Positions 53,385 through 63,478 of a stretch of DNA of 64,000 nucleotides are shown here, one piece after another. The translations under genes were made by a program, and so were the position numbers. This DNA is from Rhizobium leguminosarum (GTDB lineage Bacteria; Pseudomonadota; Alphaproteobacteria; Rhizobiales; Rhizobiaceae), in NCBI RefSeq assembly GCF_002953715.1, contig NZ_CP025012.1, forward strand, positions 1,984,001-2,048,000, read 5' to 3'. Within the stretch, counting starts at the first letter, position 1, and every line of letters begins with the position of its first letter. The notes below the pieces were generated by a model that was given only the letters and a program-made list of their open reading frames with translations, made no database searches and was not told the DNA's origin.

Positions 53385-54038
53385 ATGTACAATCCCGATT
53401 TGATTCATGGAGCTCCGCGTACCGTTAAGGCCGATCAACAGGAAGCCCCCGTCGTCTTCGTGGTCAGCGATGACAATGCGATCAATCAGCTTTTGGGCAG
53501 CAGAGCCTCTTCTCAAGGATGGCAGACGACCATCTACGGTTCGGCCACCGAGTTTTTCGCGTCCGAGAGCATTACGAATTGCGGCTGCGTCGTTCTCGAC
53601 GCTGGGCTGCCAGACCTGACCGGATCCGCGCTGACACGCCTCATTTGCCTTAGCGCAGCCCGTATGCCCGTAATTCTTCTTACCGCGCCTGGCGATCCAG
53701 CCATGACGATCGAAGCGACCAAGTTTCATTTTACCTTCACACCGAAACCGTCGGACGTCACGGGGCTTGTCGATCAAATCAGCTTCGCCATCGGAACGTC
53801 GATCAAGACCAGCGGCCTCGAAAGCCGATACCGGACGCTTTCGCTTCGTGAGCGTCAGGTCATGGGCTTCGTCGTCGAGGGACTGCTGAACAAGCAGGTC
53901 GCCTACAGATTGAACATCAGCGAGATTACGGTGAAGGCCCATCGTGGAAAGGTAATGCGAAAAATGAGCGCTCGCACGCTCCCCGAACTGGTCAATATGG
54001 CTGCGAAGATTGAACTTGATCTGCAACCTGTCCACTAG
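53385..54038 (+). CDS. LuxR/FixJ-family response regulator
   Basis: A 217-residue protein with a receiver domain and a LuxR-type helix-turn-helix. The receiver has the phospho-acceptor in CVVLDAGLPDLTG and PVILLTA, with Lys in TFTPKPSD; the output has RTLSLRERQVMGFVVEGLLNKQVAYRLNISEITVKAHRGKVMRKMSA. The plan matches FixJ/NodW-type regulators. The acidic pair after strand 1 is partly kept (VSDDNAI). ATG at 53385 has GGAG 6 nt upstream; ATG at 53373 is possible. No sensor kinase adjoins, and the winged-helix regulator is divergent. Confidence 0.9.
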   Translation: MYNPDLIHGAPRTVKADQQEAPVVFVVSDDNAINQLLGSRASSQGWQTTIYGSATEFFASESITNCGCVVLDAGLPDLTGSALTRLICLSAARMPVILLTAPGDPAMTIEATKFHFTFTPKPSDVTGLVDQISFAIGTSIKTSGLESRYRTLSLRERQVMGFVVEGLLNKQVAYRLNISEITVKAHRGKVMRKMSARTLPELVNMAAKIELDLQPVH

Positions 54039-54058
54039 CTGCGGGCCAATCTCGGTGT

Positions 54059-54429
54059 TTAATCGCTTTCCGTCCACTTCGCGAACCGAGTAGCCTGGCC
54101 TCGATAGTTGCGGTGTTCGTCGACTAGCCGCCAGACGAGGCCGTCCTTCATCCAGAACCCTGTACCGGACTTTCTAACGCGAAGCCCTCGGTAGTTCGCG
54201 ATGTAACCATTGGAAGCAACGGCGTCGAGCAATCGCTGCTGTTCTGACCGCTCTGAAGCCTCGGCCGACAGACGAGACGGTAACGTTGTGAACTCGTTCC
54301 AAGGGTATTCGAACAGCTTTTGGGCCGTTCGGTTAGCCCCTTCGTGGACGCCGCATTCACTCTTTCGTGTGCCTCGGCGGTCGGCACCGTTACGAGAACT
54401 GCGCCGATCATGAGAAGCGTTTTATGCAT
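54059..54429 (-). pseudogene. Out-of-frame MEKHLA-domain remnant behind a signal peptide
   Basis: On the minus strand, 54340 to 54059 reads ANRTAQKLFEYPWNEFTTLP, SRLSAEASERSEQQRLLDAV, ASNGYIANYRGLRVRKSG and FWMKDGLVWRLVDEHRNYRG, then stops. This matches the C-terminal half of MEKHLA-domain proteins. The preceding frame (54429 down) starts MHKTLLMIGAVLVTVPTAEA, a signal peptide, in a different frame. The domain's N-terminal half is absent, so this is a broken or chimeric gene. Confidence 0.65.
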
Positions 54430-54718
54430 CGAGCGCCCTCTGTTTCCTGAACGCGCCAGGACGGTACCGGGTCGTTAGACCCTGCGTAATTGTACTTGTT
54501 GGTCATTGATTAAGCTTCGATTTGAACCATCGCAGTGCGTGGGTTGGCCGCGATCGACACCATCGTATTGGAAATACCAAAGTCCAATATTTGTGGCGCC
54601 AGGCGACGGTTAAGCTACGACCAGTTGAAGCCGATCGCGATACACACGCCTCATCGTAGCCAGTTGTTGCGTAAGCTAGGGCCATGTAGCACGATCAATA
54701 GCCGAGGACGTTGGGACG

Positions 54719-55699
54719 ATGTCACACCATTATTCAGGCCCGGACTTCGGATTTCCGAGGGGCGACCCACGATTGGATCTCACTGACATCTATGCCTTCC
54801 CCTCGCCTGTCCGCGAGGATACTTCGGTTTTTGTGTTGAACGTGCACCCTTCGGTCACTCTGACCAGCCTAGAGGCCACGACCATGGAACCCTTCGCGCC
54901 CAATGGGCTATACGAAATCAAAATCGACATAGACGGCGATGCCATAGCCGATATCGCCTATCGGGTGCGGGTGACGCCGCTGCCTGGAGGGGCGCAGACC
55001 GCGACGGTGCGCCGAGTTACGGGACCCCTTGCTGCCGGCACCGACGATGGTGGAGAAATCATCTTCGTAGGCGTACCTGTTTCGACAGGTCGTGATGCAG
55101 GGGTTGCAGAATCCGACGGTTATCGCTTCTTTGCAGGATGGCGTAGCGAGCCGTTTTTCTTCGACACCCTTGGTGCCGTGAACGGTCTGCGGTTCACGGG
55201 GGATGACTTCTTTGTGGACAAGAACGTATGCAGCATCGTTTTGGAAGTGCCGAACTCCGCACTGGGTTTCCAACCCATTCATCTGTGGGGTCGCACACTG
55301 GAGAATAAGAACGAGCGCTGGTTGCAGGTCGAGCGCGGCGCGCGGCCCCAGCAGGCAGTCTTCCTTCCCGGTGAGCAGAAAGAGGCTTACCTTGCGAGCG
55401 AGCCCGCAGAGGATAGCAGGTTCGTTTCGACGTTTGCGCACGCGCTGGAGCACACTGGCGGATACCGTCCTGATGAAGCAGAGCGCGTGGCAAGGACTTT
55501 GCTCCCGGACATCATGTTCTACGATCCTACACGGCCAGCTTCGTTTCCTGAAAATGGACGATCGCTCACCGATGATGCAGCGGACGCATTCATGGCCATT
55601 CTCACGAACGGCAAGCTCACGGGGGACGGGGTCGGGCCCCATGCCGACCTGCTGAGAGAGTTTCCCTATCTCGGGCCGCCGCACGGCGCCCAAGTCTAA
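54719..55699 (+). CDS. DUF4331 family protein
   Basis: A 326-residue protein beginning MSHHYSGPDFGFPRGDPRLDLTDIYAFPSPV, with LEVPNSALG and a C-terminal DDAADAFMAILTNGKLTGDGVGPH, the pattern of DUF4331 (PF14224), a family of unknown role. It lacks an evident signal peptide, unlike some members. It lies 63 nt ahead of the HupE gene in the same direction, with fumC next, suggesting a shared transcript. Confidence 0.85.
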   Translation: MSHHYSGPDFGFPRGDPRLDLTDIYAFPSPVREDTSVFVLNVHPSVTLTSLEATTMEPFAPNGLYEIKIDIDGDAIADIAYRVRVTPLPGGAQTATVRRVTGPLAAGTDDGGEIIFVGVPVSTGRDAGVAESDGYRFFAGWRSEPFFFDTLGAVNGLRFTGDDFFVDKNVCSIVLEVPNSALGFQPIHLWGRTLENKNERWLQVERGARPQQAVFLPGEQKEAYLASEPAEDSRFVSTFAHALEHTGGYRPDEAERVARTLLPDIMFYDPTRPASFPENGRSLTDDAADAFMAILTNGKLTGDGVGPHADLLREFPYLGPPHGAQV

Positions 55700-55761
55700 G
55701 AGGACTGGATCGCAACGTCCTCTTCTCGAACTTGTATCGAACACTACTAAGGAGCATCAAT

Positions 55762-56358
55762 ATGCGGTTGTTTGTGATTGTCGCAGCTCTCCTTCTGATC
55801 CCGGTGACGGCGGCTTCGGCACATATGGCGCTGGCTTCGGCTTCGCCTTTCGAAGCGGGGATCGCGCACCCCCTGTCCGGCCTCGATCACGTGGCAGCCA
55901 TGGTAGCGGTCGGAATCTTGGCCGGAGTCAAGGGCGGTCGTGCGCTTTGGCTATGGCCGCTGACATTTGTCGGACTGGCGGTATTAGGTGGAATGCTTGG
56001 GTTTGCGCATGTCTGGCTGCCCTTCGTCGAGCTTGGCATTCTCGTGTCCGCTGTCATGCTGAGCCTCATGGTCACCCTCGCCATAGCTCCCAAGTTATGG
56101 ACCGGCGCTGCGTTGGTCGGCGGCTTTGCTCTTCTCCATGGTCATGCCCACGGAAACGAGGTTGCTCACTCCGTCTATGGGCTGGAATTCGCGGTCGGAT
56201 TCTCGGTCGCTACTCTGGCGCTGCATGTAGTTGGCATCGGTCTCGCCCTCGCGTGGAAGCGTGTGGTTTCGACACGCGTCCGCCGCCAAGGCATTCCCCT
56301 AGGGCGCCGCCGTCAATGGCCGTTGGATTGTGTCGCAATCAACCTGCGCACGCCTTGA
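55762..56358 (+). CDS. HupE/UreJ family membrane protein
   Basis: A 198-residue protein with signal peptide (LFVIVAALLLIPVTAASAHMALA) and the HupE pattern HPLSGLDHVAAMVAVGILAG, FVELGILVSAVMLSLMV and FALLHGHAHGNE, which supply His/Asp nickel ligands. HupE/UreJ act in nickel uptake. The last 30 residues (TRVRRQGIPLGRRRQWPLDC) do not look like a membrane segment, so the C-terminus may be frameshifted. No hydrogenase or urease genes adjoin. AAGGAGCATC precedes the ATG. It is 50 nt from fumC. Confidence 0.85.
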   Translation: MRLFVIVAALLLIPVTAASAHMALASASPFEAGIAHPLSGLDHVAAMVAVGILAGVKGGRALWLWPLTFVGLAVLGGMLGFAHVWLPFVELGILVSAVMLSLMVTLAIAPKLWTGAALVGGFALLHGHAHGNEVAHSVYGLEFAVGFSVATLALHVVGIGLALAWKRVVSTRVRRQGIPLGRRRQWPLDCVAINLRTP

Positions 56359-56408
56359 TAGGCGACAGCAATGCGTCGCCGGTCACCGCGTACAAACGGA
56401 GAATCGCT

Positions 56409-57866
56409 ATGGAATCGACGTTAGAGACACCCAAGATGGCCCGCCTCCCGATTGGAATCGACGCGACCGAAAAGCGGAGCGAGTTTGACTCAATGGGGCG
56501 TATCGACGTTCCTGGTGACCGTTACTGGGGAGCTCAGACGGAACGCTCGCTTCACCATTTCGACATCGGCGATGATCGCATGCCGAAGGCTATTTATCAT
56601 GCATACGGCTATGTGAAGAAAGCGTGCGCGCTCGTAAACGCCGCTGGCGGAAGGTTGCCTGGCTGGAAACGAGACGCGATCGTTCAGGCAGCGGAAGAGG
56701 CAATTGCGGGGAAGCTTGACGACCACTTCCCGCTTTTTGTTTGGCAGACGGGATCCGGCACGCAATCGAACATGAATGTCAACGAAGTTCTATCGAACCG
56801 AGCGATTCAACTTCTCGGAGGCACACTTGGCTCGCAGAGTCCGATAGGACCCAACGATGACGTCAACATGGGCCAGTCGTCCAACGATACGTTTCCGACA
56901 GCGATGCACATAGCTTCAATCCATGCGATCGACCGTTCACTCCTGCCGCAGGTTGAAAAGCTTGCCGAGATCATCGAACGGAAGGCAGACAAATGGATGG
57001 ATGTCGTGAAGGTGGGCCGCACCCATCTTGAAGACGCCGTTCCTCTGACTGTCGGCCAGGAATGGTATGGTTGGGCCGGCCAAATTCGAGCAGCCATCGC
57101 TGAAATCAAAGCCGGTCGAGAAGGCCTTTATGAACTGGCGATAGGCGGTACGGCCGTTGGCACCGGGCTCAACGCACCGAAAGGCTTTTCTCAGGACGTC
57201 GCCACCAAGATAGCCGAGTTGACCGGAAAGCCATTTAGAACTGCGCCGAACAAGTTCGCGGCACAAGGTTCGCTCGATGCCATGGTGCGGGCTCACGCCT
57301 CGCTGAGAGGGTTGGCCGTTTCCCTGATGAAGGTCGCAAACGATATGCGGTGGTTGGCGTCGGGACCGCGCTGCGGCTTGTCGGAGCTTGTTCTCCCGTC
57401 AAACGAACCGGGCTCGTCGATAATGCCCGGAAAGGTGAACCCGACGCAGTGCGAGGCCATGGTGATGATCTCGATCCAGGTGCTGGGCAACGATACAGCG
57501 GTCGCCATTGCGGGAAGCCAAGGCAACTTCGAGCTCAATGCCATGCGCCCGATCATTATCAAAAACTTCCTACATTCGGCGCGAATTCTTGCCGATGGCT
57601 GCCAGAAGTTTCGCGAATTCTCGGTCGAAGGGACGGAGTTAAACACTGCGAAGATCACCTCCTACGTCGATGGAAGCGTGATGCTTGTCACAGCGCTATC
57701 GCCTGTGATCGGTTACCAGAACGCAGCGCATATTGCCGAGCGGGCGATATCTGAAGGAACGACCCTCCGAGAAGCGGCGCTGTCCTCGGGCAAGGTCGAT
57801 GCCGCGCTGTTCGATAAGATGATTAGACCCTTGGAGATGGTCGGCACCGGCTTGGCTGGAGCGTAA
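56409..57866 (+). CDS. fumC: Class II fumarate hydratase
   Basis: A 485-residue fumarase (fumarate plus water to L-malate). It shows DSMGRIDVPGDRYWGAQTERSL, TGSGTQSNMNVNEVLSNRA, VGRTHLEDAVPLTVGQEW and the signature GSSIMPGKVNP. It is thus the iron-free class II enzyme of the citrate cycle. Rhizobia carry a housekeeping fumC, so this copy in an accessory region is presumably a second one. ATG at 56409 was chosen from the family start; the open frame extends upstream without support. It lies just behind hupE. Confidence 0.93.
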   Translation: MESTLETPKMARLPIGIDATEKRSEFDSMGRIDVPGDRYWGAQTERSLHHFDIGDDRMPKAIYHAYGYVKKACALVNAAGGRLPGWKRDAIVQAAEEAIAGKLDDHFPLFVWQTGSGTQSNMNVNEVLSNRAIQLLGGTLGSQSPIGPNDDVNMGQSSNDTFPTAMHIASIHAIDRSLLPQVEKLAEIIERKADKWMDVVKVGRTHLEDAVPLTVGQEWYGWAGQIRAAIAEIKAGREGLYELAIGGTAVGTGLNAPKGFSQDVATKIAELTGKPFRTAPNKFAAQGSLDAMVRAHASLRGLAVSLMKVANDMRWLASGPRCGLSELVLPSNEPGSSIMPGKVNPTQCEAMVMISIQVLGNDTAVAIAGSQGNFELNAMRPIIIKNFLHSARILADGCQKFREFSVEGTELNTAKITSYVDGSVMLVTALSPVIGYQNAAHIAERAISEGTTLREAALSSGKVDAALFDKMIRPLEMVGTGLAGA

Positions 57867-57959
57867 CTCGGGGGATGCGGTCCTAAGCCAGCTAAACGTA
57901 GTCTCGGATCGTCACCCCGCTCCAAAGGACTGGGTTCAGTGGTGGAGCCGTCCCGGCAC

Positions 57960-58750
57960 TGAAGGCTTGCGCCGGGGTCTTAAACCAACCTCGCCGTATT
58001 GATTAAGGACGCCAAAGGCCAAATCCTTCCAGCCAGCGAAATTGTGGTAGCTGACTGGCACTCGCATCGGAACCGTTGACGCCGACCATTCCACCGCGAC
58101 TTCGCCGACAAAGCGCTGGGCCGCATCGCCATTGCGCGTGAAGATCGAAACCGGGTTGCCCTGGTGATGGTCGCTCGGGTAGTACAGCGCCTCCTCGAAG
58201 GTCTCCGCGCGGACGATCTACAGGACGGGACCGAAAATCTCTTGCTGGTAGCTTTTCATCGACGCTGTCGTTTAATCGACAGGGTCGGCCAAAGGAAAAA
58301 GCCCTTCTCGCAATCGGTTAAGCCTATGCTCCGACCATCGATGACGACATCAGCTCCCTCGTCGATTGCCATCTGGATATAGCTCTCGACCTTGCGCTTG
58401 TGTTCGCCGGTGACGACCGGACCCATTTGCGCGCCAATATCAGAGGCGGTTCCAACTCGGAGCAGGGGATCTCCAGCAGCAGGCATTCGCGTAGCGCATC
58501 GGCCGACCCCCGCGAGCACCGGCATCGCCATGCAGTGGCCGGCGGCCAAAGAACCCCGCAAGGGCGTACGCAACCACCTGATCAAGATCGGCGTCGGGCA
58601 AGACCACCGCCGACGTTGTCGCGTCACCCAGGTCAAGATGGGCTTGCACTTGCCCGGTGTTCGGATCGTAGACCGGCCTGGTAACGGCACCGGCGCGCGA
58701 GGTGCGCTGGCCGTTGAAGTGGTGCCTGCTCGTGCGCAGGGGTCTCCTTA
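57960..58750 (-). pseudogene. Methylmalonate-semialdehyde dehydrogenase (mmsA) remnant with internal deletion
   Basis: The minus strand gives an N-terminal piece (HHFNGQRTSRAGAVTRPVYD and NTGQVQAHLDLG), then directly VVLPDADLDQVV and, in a second frame, GPVVTGEHKRKVESYIQMAI. Next come FGPVL-like and QRFVGEVAVEWSAVNGSD-type pieces to about 57960. This matches the start and end of MmsA, with the cofactor-binding centre (about 200 residues) lost and several frame breaks and stops. It is a dead gene; the parent would act in valine and inositol breakdown. Confidence 0.8.
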
Positions 58751-58914
58751 TGCCAGTACGCTCCAAACGTGAAGAACTGAGTCCTTCGACTTACTCTGCT
58801 GAAAGAAAAACGCAGATCGAGGCCGCTGCTCGAATCCAGTACGCGTACCGAACGCCGTCCTTTCTCCTCAGACCGGCTGTCGACGGCAAAAACGTCTCGG
58901 AACTTCGAGGAGAC

Positions 58915-59481
58915 CTAAACTCGGACGCTCGCTGAGCTTCGGTGCCACACCGCCTCGCTGAGCTGGGGCGTGAACTGGTCATCGCCAAGGAGACCGGGCA
59001 AGCGGGTTGTAATTTCCTGGATGGTCCATTCGTTACCGTCTGGATCGGAAAACGAAATGTAGGACGCGTAGCTTTTCCGCTGCGGATTCACGCCCGGAGC
59101 AATCCCACGTCCATCCGCGTGATGAAATATGCCGCCAATGTCATGGAACGGTTCGCCAACCTCGATACCACGCCTGATCAGATCCCTTCGAGTGGCCTCC
59201 ACATCTTGAACGACAAGGTGCAGCCCCCGTGAAGACCCGGCTTCCGCCTTGCTGATGTTCTTCCCGAACATGACTGAGCACTCTGAACCTGGCGGGGTGA
59301 ACTGGATGACGCGGTAGTCGTCGCCTTGGAAGTCTATGTCCAAACGCCAGCCTAGTTGCGAGTAGAACGACTTTGTACGGTCGATGTCCGAGACGGCAAT
59401 GACAGCCAGTTCGAGCGCCATCGAAACACCTGGAGCGGCGGGAAGAACTTTTTCGCCGACAGATAGCGTTTCACTGTCCAT
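58915..59481 (-). CDS. VOC-family glyoxalase-like protein
   Basis: A 188-residue protein starting MDSETLSVGEKVLPAAPGV with the VOC core MALELAVIAVSDIDRTKSFYSQLGWRLDIDF...YRVIQFTPPGSECSVMFGKNI and then GLHLVVQDVEATRRDLIRRGIEVGEPFHD, SYISFSDPDGNEWTIQEI. Glu/His metal positions are partly evident (E35-like, H in LHL and E in WTIQE). Family members act as lyases or isomerases. ATG at 59481 is chosen because upstream translation lacks family likeness. It lies between two pseudogenes. Confidence 0.87.
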   Translation of the reverse strand: MDSETLSVGEKVLPAAPGVSMALELAVIAVSDIDRTKSFYSQLGWRLDIDFQGDDYRVIQFTPPGSECSVMFGKNISKAEAGSSRGLHLVVQDVEATRRDLIRRGIEVGEPFHDIGGIFHHADGRGIAPGVNPQRKSYASYISFSDPDGNEWTIQEITTRLPGLLGDDQFTPQLSEAVWHRSSASVRV

Positions 59482-59599
59482 GACAAACCTCCGAATATGG
59501 CGTCGGCAAGAGCGATGGTTGCGACTACTCCCGCTGAGCATAGGGGTATGTCGGGCTGGTGCCATTGCACTTAGGTATCGAGCATCGCTGCGAACGGCG

Positions 59600-60068
59600 A
59601 ACGCTGGCGAAGTGCAGCGTCTTGCGTCAATGACATCGGGCCTCATGGAGCGATATGGAGCGCTTCGAGGTTGACGGGGCAAACGCCGCTGGGTCCTTCC
59701 TCGGATCTTACAACCTGCCTGAAAGAGACGTCGATGACGTATGGGACCCGATCGCACTACACACGGCGCCCGGCATCCCTAAGCACAAGCGCTCTACGGT
59801 CGGCCTCGTGACAGCCGGCGTCGAGATTGACGTTCTGGGGGTCGGTTTCGACGAGTTCACTTCGAAACAGCGGCAGGAGGTCTGCACCTGTCATCCGCGC
59901 GGATTGAAGTTCAAGCAAGGAATCCTTTAGTCGTTCTGCATGGGGACGATCCGAAAGCCGGAAACGACATTTGGAAAGGCGAAGGCTGACGTGCTCTCCA
60001 AGATGGATCCGACCTACAAACGGATCGATTTCGCAGCATCTATCCTGTCGTCCAGATGGACCAGTTAA
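59600..60068 (+). pseudogene. HD-domain hydrolase remnant
   Basis: The plus strand gives FEVDGANAAGSFLGSYNLPE, then VDDVWDPIALHTAPGIPKHK and VGLVTAGVEIDVLGVGFDEF, and in another frame TTFGKAKADVLSKMDPTYKR up to a stop at 60066-60068. These match the distal half of the HD-domain phosphohydrolase family. The HD motif itself and the N-terminal half are gone, with at least two frame breaks, so this is a remnant. Confidence 0.7.
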
Positions 60069-60482
60069 GGTTCGCGCCTCCAAAATCTACGAGCCGCGGG
60101 CTCAAGCGTTTGGCCCCACTCCGGACATTGGGCACCGGCTCGAAGCAAAACGCAGCCGGAGTGGTGCTTGAGGATGGTGTCGTGGCCAACGTTCTGAAGT
60201 CACGATCCCGCAAATCGATACCTTTGTACGTGTTGTCGATATCTGATCCGAGGCCTAACCTTCTCACGGGTTCTACTCGCAACCGTGTCCAACGCGGCGC
60301 TTCAAGAATTCGTACTTGATGAGCCGGATGAGCTTAACGTCACGTGAGACGGTCTGTGAGCTTTTATTCGTAGTACAGGTAAACGTGTCCTGATCCAAAA
60401 TCCTGGTTCAGGGGTGACGCTGCGAGGCGTCAATCATCGCCGGTCTTTAACCGTATTTCACCGTGAACCAAGGAGCTTGACC
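60069..60482. promoter_or_regulatory. Intergenic region before the malic enzyme gene
   Basis: About 414 bp without a supported gene. The last part has an AAGGAGCTTGACC ribosome-binding site for the malic enzyme. A promoter is expected here, but I cannot place -35/-10 boxes with confidence. Confidence 0.4.
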
Positions 60483-62114
60483 ATGGCTGTAGAAGCTATG
60501 TCCAAGGGCTATGCGCTGCTGCGCAACCCCCATTCAAACAAAGGCACCGCCTTCACGGATGAGGAGCGCGACGAATACGGCCTCGAAGGCCTGCTCCCTC
60601 CGACGCCCACGTCACTCGAAAGTCAGGTCGCCCGAATTCACACCCAACTCGCGGCCCTTGAGAACGACCTGCAAAAGTACCTTCTGCTCTCGGACCTGCA
60701 GGTTCGAAACGAAACGCTCTACTACGCAGTGCTGATGTCAGATCCAGCGGGCTTCATGCCGCTTGTATACACGCCTACTGTTGGCGAGGCCTGTCAGAAA
60801 TTTGATCACATCTTTCATTCCGCGCGTGGCGTGTACGTTCCGATTACCTTAAAGGGCCGCGTCAAAGAATTGCTCTCGAATTGGCCCCAGAAGGACGTCC
60901 GCTTTATAGTGGTGACCGACGGTGAGCGGATCCTCGGGCTCGGCGACTTGGGCGTGGGGGGGATGGGCATTCCTATCGGCAAGTTGTCGCTCTATACCGC
61001 TTGCGCCGGCGTGCCTCCGGAGCTTTGCCTTCCCGTGACACTCGATGTAGGGACCAATAACGCCTCGCTTCTCGAGGACCCGCTTTATCTCGGGCTGCGC
61101 CACGACAGGGTGCGTGGGGACGAGTATCACGCGTTCATCGATGAATTCGTCCAAGCCGTAGTAGAACTCTTCCCAAGATGCTGCATCCAATGGGAGGACT
61201 TCGCAAACTTCAACGCCATCCCAATCCTCTCAAGATATCGCAACAAGGTTTGCACCTACAACGACGACATCCAGGGTACGGCATCGGTCGCCCTTGCGGG
61301 CATATATGCTGCCCTCCGGATCACCGGTGGAAAGTTGACCGACCAGAAGTTTCTTTTCCTTGGCGCAGGATCGGCGGCGACCGGCATCGCGGAGTTGATT
61401 TCTCAAGGGATGGCGATGCAGGGGCTGTCTCTGGAAGCCGCTCGGAAACGCATCTCCCTATTCGACGTCGAGGGGCTTCTGGTCTCCTCGCGCGAGGTGA
61501 AGGAATTCCAGAAGCCGTTCGTCGTTGACCACGAGCCCGTGTCGGACTTCGTCGAAGCCATTAAGGTACTGAAGCCAACAGGGATAATCGGCGTCAGCAC
61601 CGTGCCGAAGCTCTTCAATCAGAACGTCATCGAGACGTTGGCTTCGATCAATGAGCGGCCAATAATCTTTCCGTATTCCAATCCGACGTCACGCTCTGAG
61701 TGCACCGCCGAGGAGGCCTACACCTGGTCCAAAGGTCGGGCCGTCTTCGCGAGCGGGAGCCCCTTCCCGCCACTGCTGGTCGAGGGACGCCGTTTCGTGC
61801 CGGGTCAGGGGAACAACGTCTATATCTTCCCAGCGATGGGGATGGCCGTCTATGCGACAGAGGCCAAGCGGGTCACCGACGAGATGTTCATTATCGCGGC
61901 AAAAGCAGTGGCGGAACAGGTCGGTCAGGACAGTTTGGACGTCGGGTTGATCTATCCTCCACAGAGCAAGATCCTCGAGGCTTCTCTACATGTCGCGGCG
62001 AAGATCGCAGAGTATATTTTCGACAAAGACCTCGCGGGCGTCGGGCGGCCCGCGGACATCGGCAAGCTGATTACCGGCAAGGTGTACAAGCCGGTTTATC
62101 GACCCTTGAATTGA
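60483..62114 (+). CDS. NAD-dependent malic enzyme
   Basis: A 543-residue enzyme of the MaeA/SfcA type (not the MaeB-phosphotransacetylase fusion usual in rhizobia). It oxidises L-malate to pyruvate and CO2. Conserved parts are MPLVYTPTVGEACQKFDHIF, VTDGERILGLGDLGVGGMGIPIGKLSLYTACAGV, WEDFANFNAIPILSRYR, VCTYNDDIQGTASVALAGI and the cofactor loop LFLGAGSAATGIAELI. Ndh begins 14 nt after its stop, so the two are co-transcribed. ATG at 60483 is preferred on the ribosome-binding site. Confidence 0.93.
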   Translation: MAVEAMSKGYALLRNPHSNKGTAFTDEERDEYGLEGLLPPTPTSLESQVARIHTQLAALENDLQKYLLLSDLQVRNETLYYAVLMSDPAGFMPLVYTPTVGEACQKFDHIFHSARGVYVPITLKGRVKELLSNWPQKDVRFIVVTDGERILGLGDLGVGGMGIPIGKLSLYTACAGVPPELCLPVTLDVGTNNASLLEDPLYLGLRHDRVRGDEYHAFIDEFVQAVVELFPRCCIQWEDFANFNAIPILSRYRNKVCTYNDDIQGTASVALAGIYAALRITGGKLTDQKFLFLGAGSAATGIAELISQGMAMQGLSLEAARKRISLFDVEGLLVSSREVKEFQKPFVVDHEPVSDFVEAIKVLKPTGIIGVSTVPKLFNQNVIETLASINERPIIFPYSNPTSRSECTAEEAYTWSKGRAVFASGSPFPPLLVEGRRFVPGQGNNVYIFPAMGMAVYATEAKRVTDEMFIIAAKAVAEQVGQDSLDVGLIYPPQSKILEASLHVAAKIAEYIFDKDLAGVGRPADIGKLITGKVYKPVYRPLN

Positions 62115-62128
62115 ACGAGGGCTCGATC

Positions 62129-63478
62129 ATGGGCATCCAATGCACTCCCGTACCATCCCGTCCTCGCGTCGTAGTCGTCGGCGCCGGCTTTGGCGGGCTC
62201 TCTGCGGCGAAGAACCTGAGATCGGCACCCGTTGACATTACTTTGCTGGACAGACGGAACTTTCATCTTTTCCAACCCCTGCTCTATCAGGTCGCGACTG
62301 CCTCGCTTTCGCCGGGGCAGATATCCTGGCCGGTTCGAAGCGTATTTGCAGGGCAGAAGAACGCACGCGTGTTGATGATGGAGGTCAACGCAGTCGATGT
62401 CGACGCCCGGACAGTCACGGACGGGAAGACCATCGTACCATACGACTATCTCGTGCTCGCGACGGGCGCTACGCATGCCTACTTCGGCCACGAGGCTTGG
62501 GAGCCGTTCGCGCCGGGGCTGAAGACGATCGAAGACGCGAGATCGCTTCGTGAAAAGCTTCTCTATGCATACGAGACCGCGGAGAGAACGTCCGATCCAG
62601 ATGAGAAGCGTCGGTGCCTTACGACGGTCATCGTGGGCGGTGGCGCAACCGGCGTCGAAATGGCTGGAGCCGTCGCGGAACTAGCACACAGGACCCTGCT
62701 CGGAGAATTCAGAAGCATCGACCCGCAGTCGATGAGGATCGTGCTTGTCGAGGCGAGCCAGAGGCTGCTGCCGGCCTTTCCATCGGGACTTTCACAGAAA
62801 TGCCTGGCATCGTTGAGGGCGATGGGCGTCGAAGTCCGTCTGAAGTCACTCGTTACCGAGTGCACTGGAAAAGGCGTTTCTGTGGGCGACGCCTGGATAG
62901 ATGCGGCAACGGTGATCTGGGCGGCTGGCGTGCAGGCCTCAGACGCAGCAAAGTGGCTGAACGTCGAACGCGACCGATCCCATCGTGTCGTAGTCGAAAG
63001 CGACCTCACCTTGCAAAGCAGGCCCGACGTCTTTGTAATTGGGGACACCTGCCTCGCAAGGCTCGACGGCAAGCCGGTTCCCGGAACCGCACCCGCTGCC
63101 AAACAGATGGGCACGTATGTAGCCAGGGTCATCAAGGCGCGCGTCGCCAACACCTCCCCGCCGCCGCCCTTCACCTATCGTCATCAAGGGGATCTGGCCG
63201 TAATTGGCCGAGGTTCGGCGGTGGTCCGCGTAGGAAAAGTGTCGATGTCCGGATTTGCCGGATGGCTCTTCTGGTGTCTCGTGCACGTGATGTTCCTCAT
63301 CGGCTTTCGGAGCAAGAGCTCGGTCGCGTTCGACTGGTTTTGGAGCCTCGTCACACGCCAGCGCAGCGCCCGCCTGATATCAGACGGAGACGCCAATCCT
63401 ATCAGCAGCTCGACATCATCGAATGTCCAACCATGGACTCGAAAAAACAGCAAGCAAGGAGGCGACCATGCCGCATAG
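62129..63478 (+). CDS. ndh: Type II NADH dehydrogenase (NAD(P)/FAD-dependent oxidoreductase)
   Basis: A 449-residue flavoprotein that passes electrons from NADH to quinone without proton pumping. Features: FAD loop [41 protein letters not shown] (quinone/FAD region), second dinucleotide loop [19 protein letters not shown], and DVFVIGDTC for the flavin. A C-terminal membrane anchor ([22 protein letters not shown]) is typical of NDH-2. It lies 14 nt behind the malic enzyme and overlaps the next start by 11 nt, so the three are one unit. Confidence 0.93.
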   Translation: MGIQCTPVPSRPRVVVVGAGFGGLSAAKNLRSAPVDITLLDRRNFHLFQPLLYQVATASLSPGQISWPVRSVFAGQKNARVLMMEVNAVDVDARTVTDGKTIVPYDYLVLATGATHAYFGHEAWEPFAPGLKTIEDARSLREKLLYAYETAERTSDPDEKRRCLTTVIVGGGATGVEMAGAVAELAHRTLLGEFRSIDPQSMRIVLVEASQRLLPAFPSGLSQKCLASLRAMGVEVRLKSLVTECTGKGVSVGDAWIDAATVIWAAGVQASDAAKWLNVERDRSHRVVVESDLTLQSRPDVFVIGDTCLARLDGKPVPGTAPAAKQMGTYVARVIKARVANTSPPPPFTYRHQGDLAVIGRGSAVVRVGKVSMSGFAGWLFWCLVHVMFLIGFRSKSSVAFDWFWSLVTRQRSARLISDGDANPISSSTSSNVQPWTRKNSKQGGDHAA

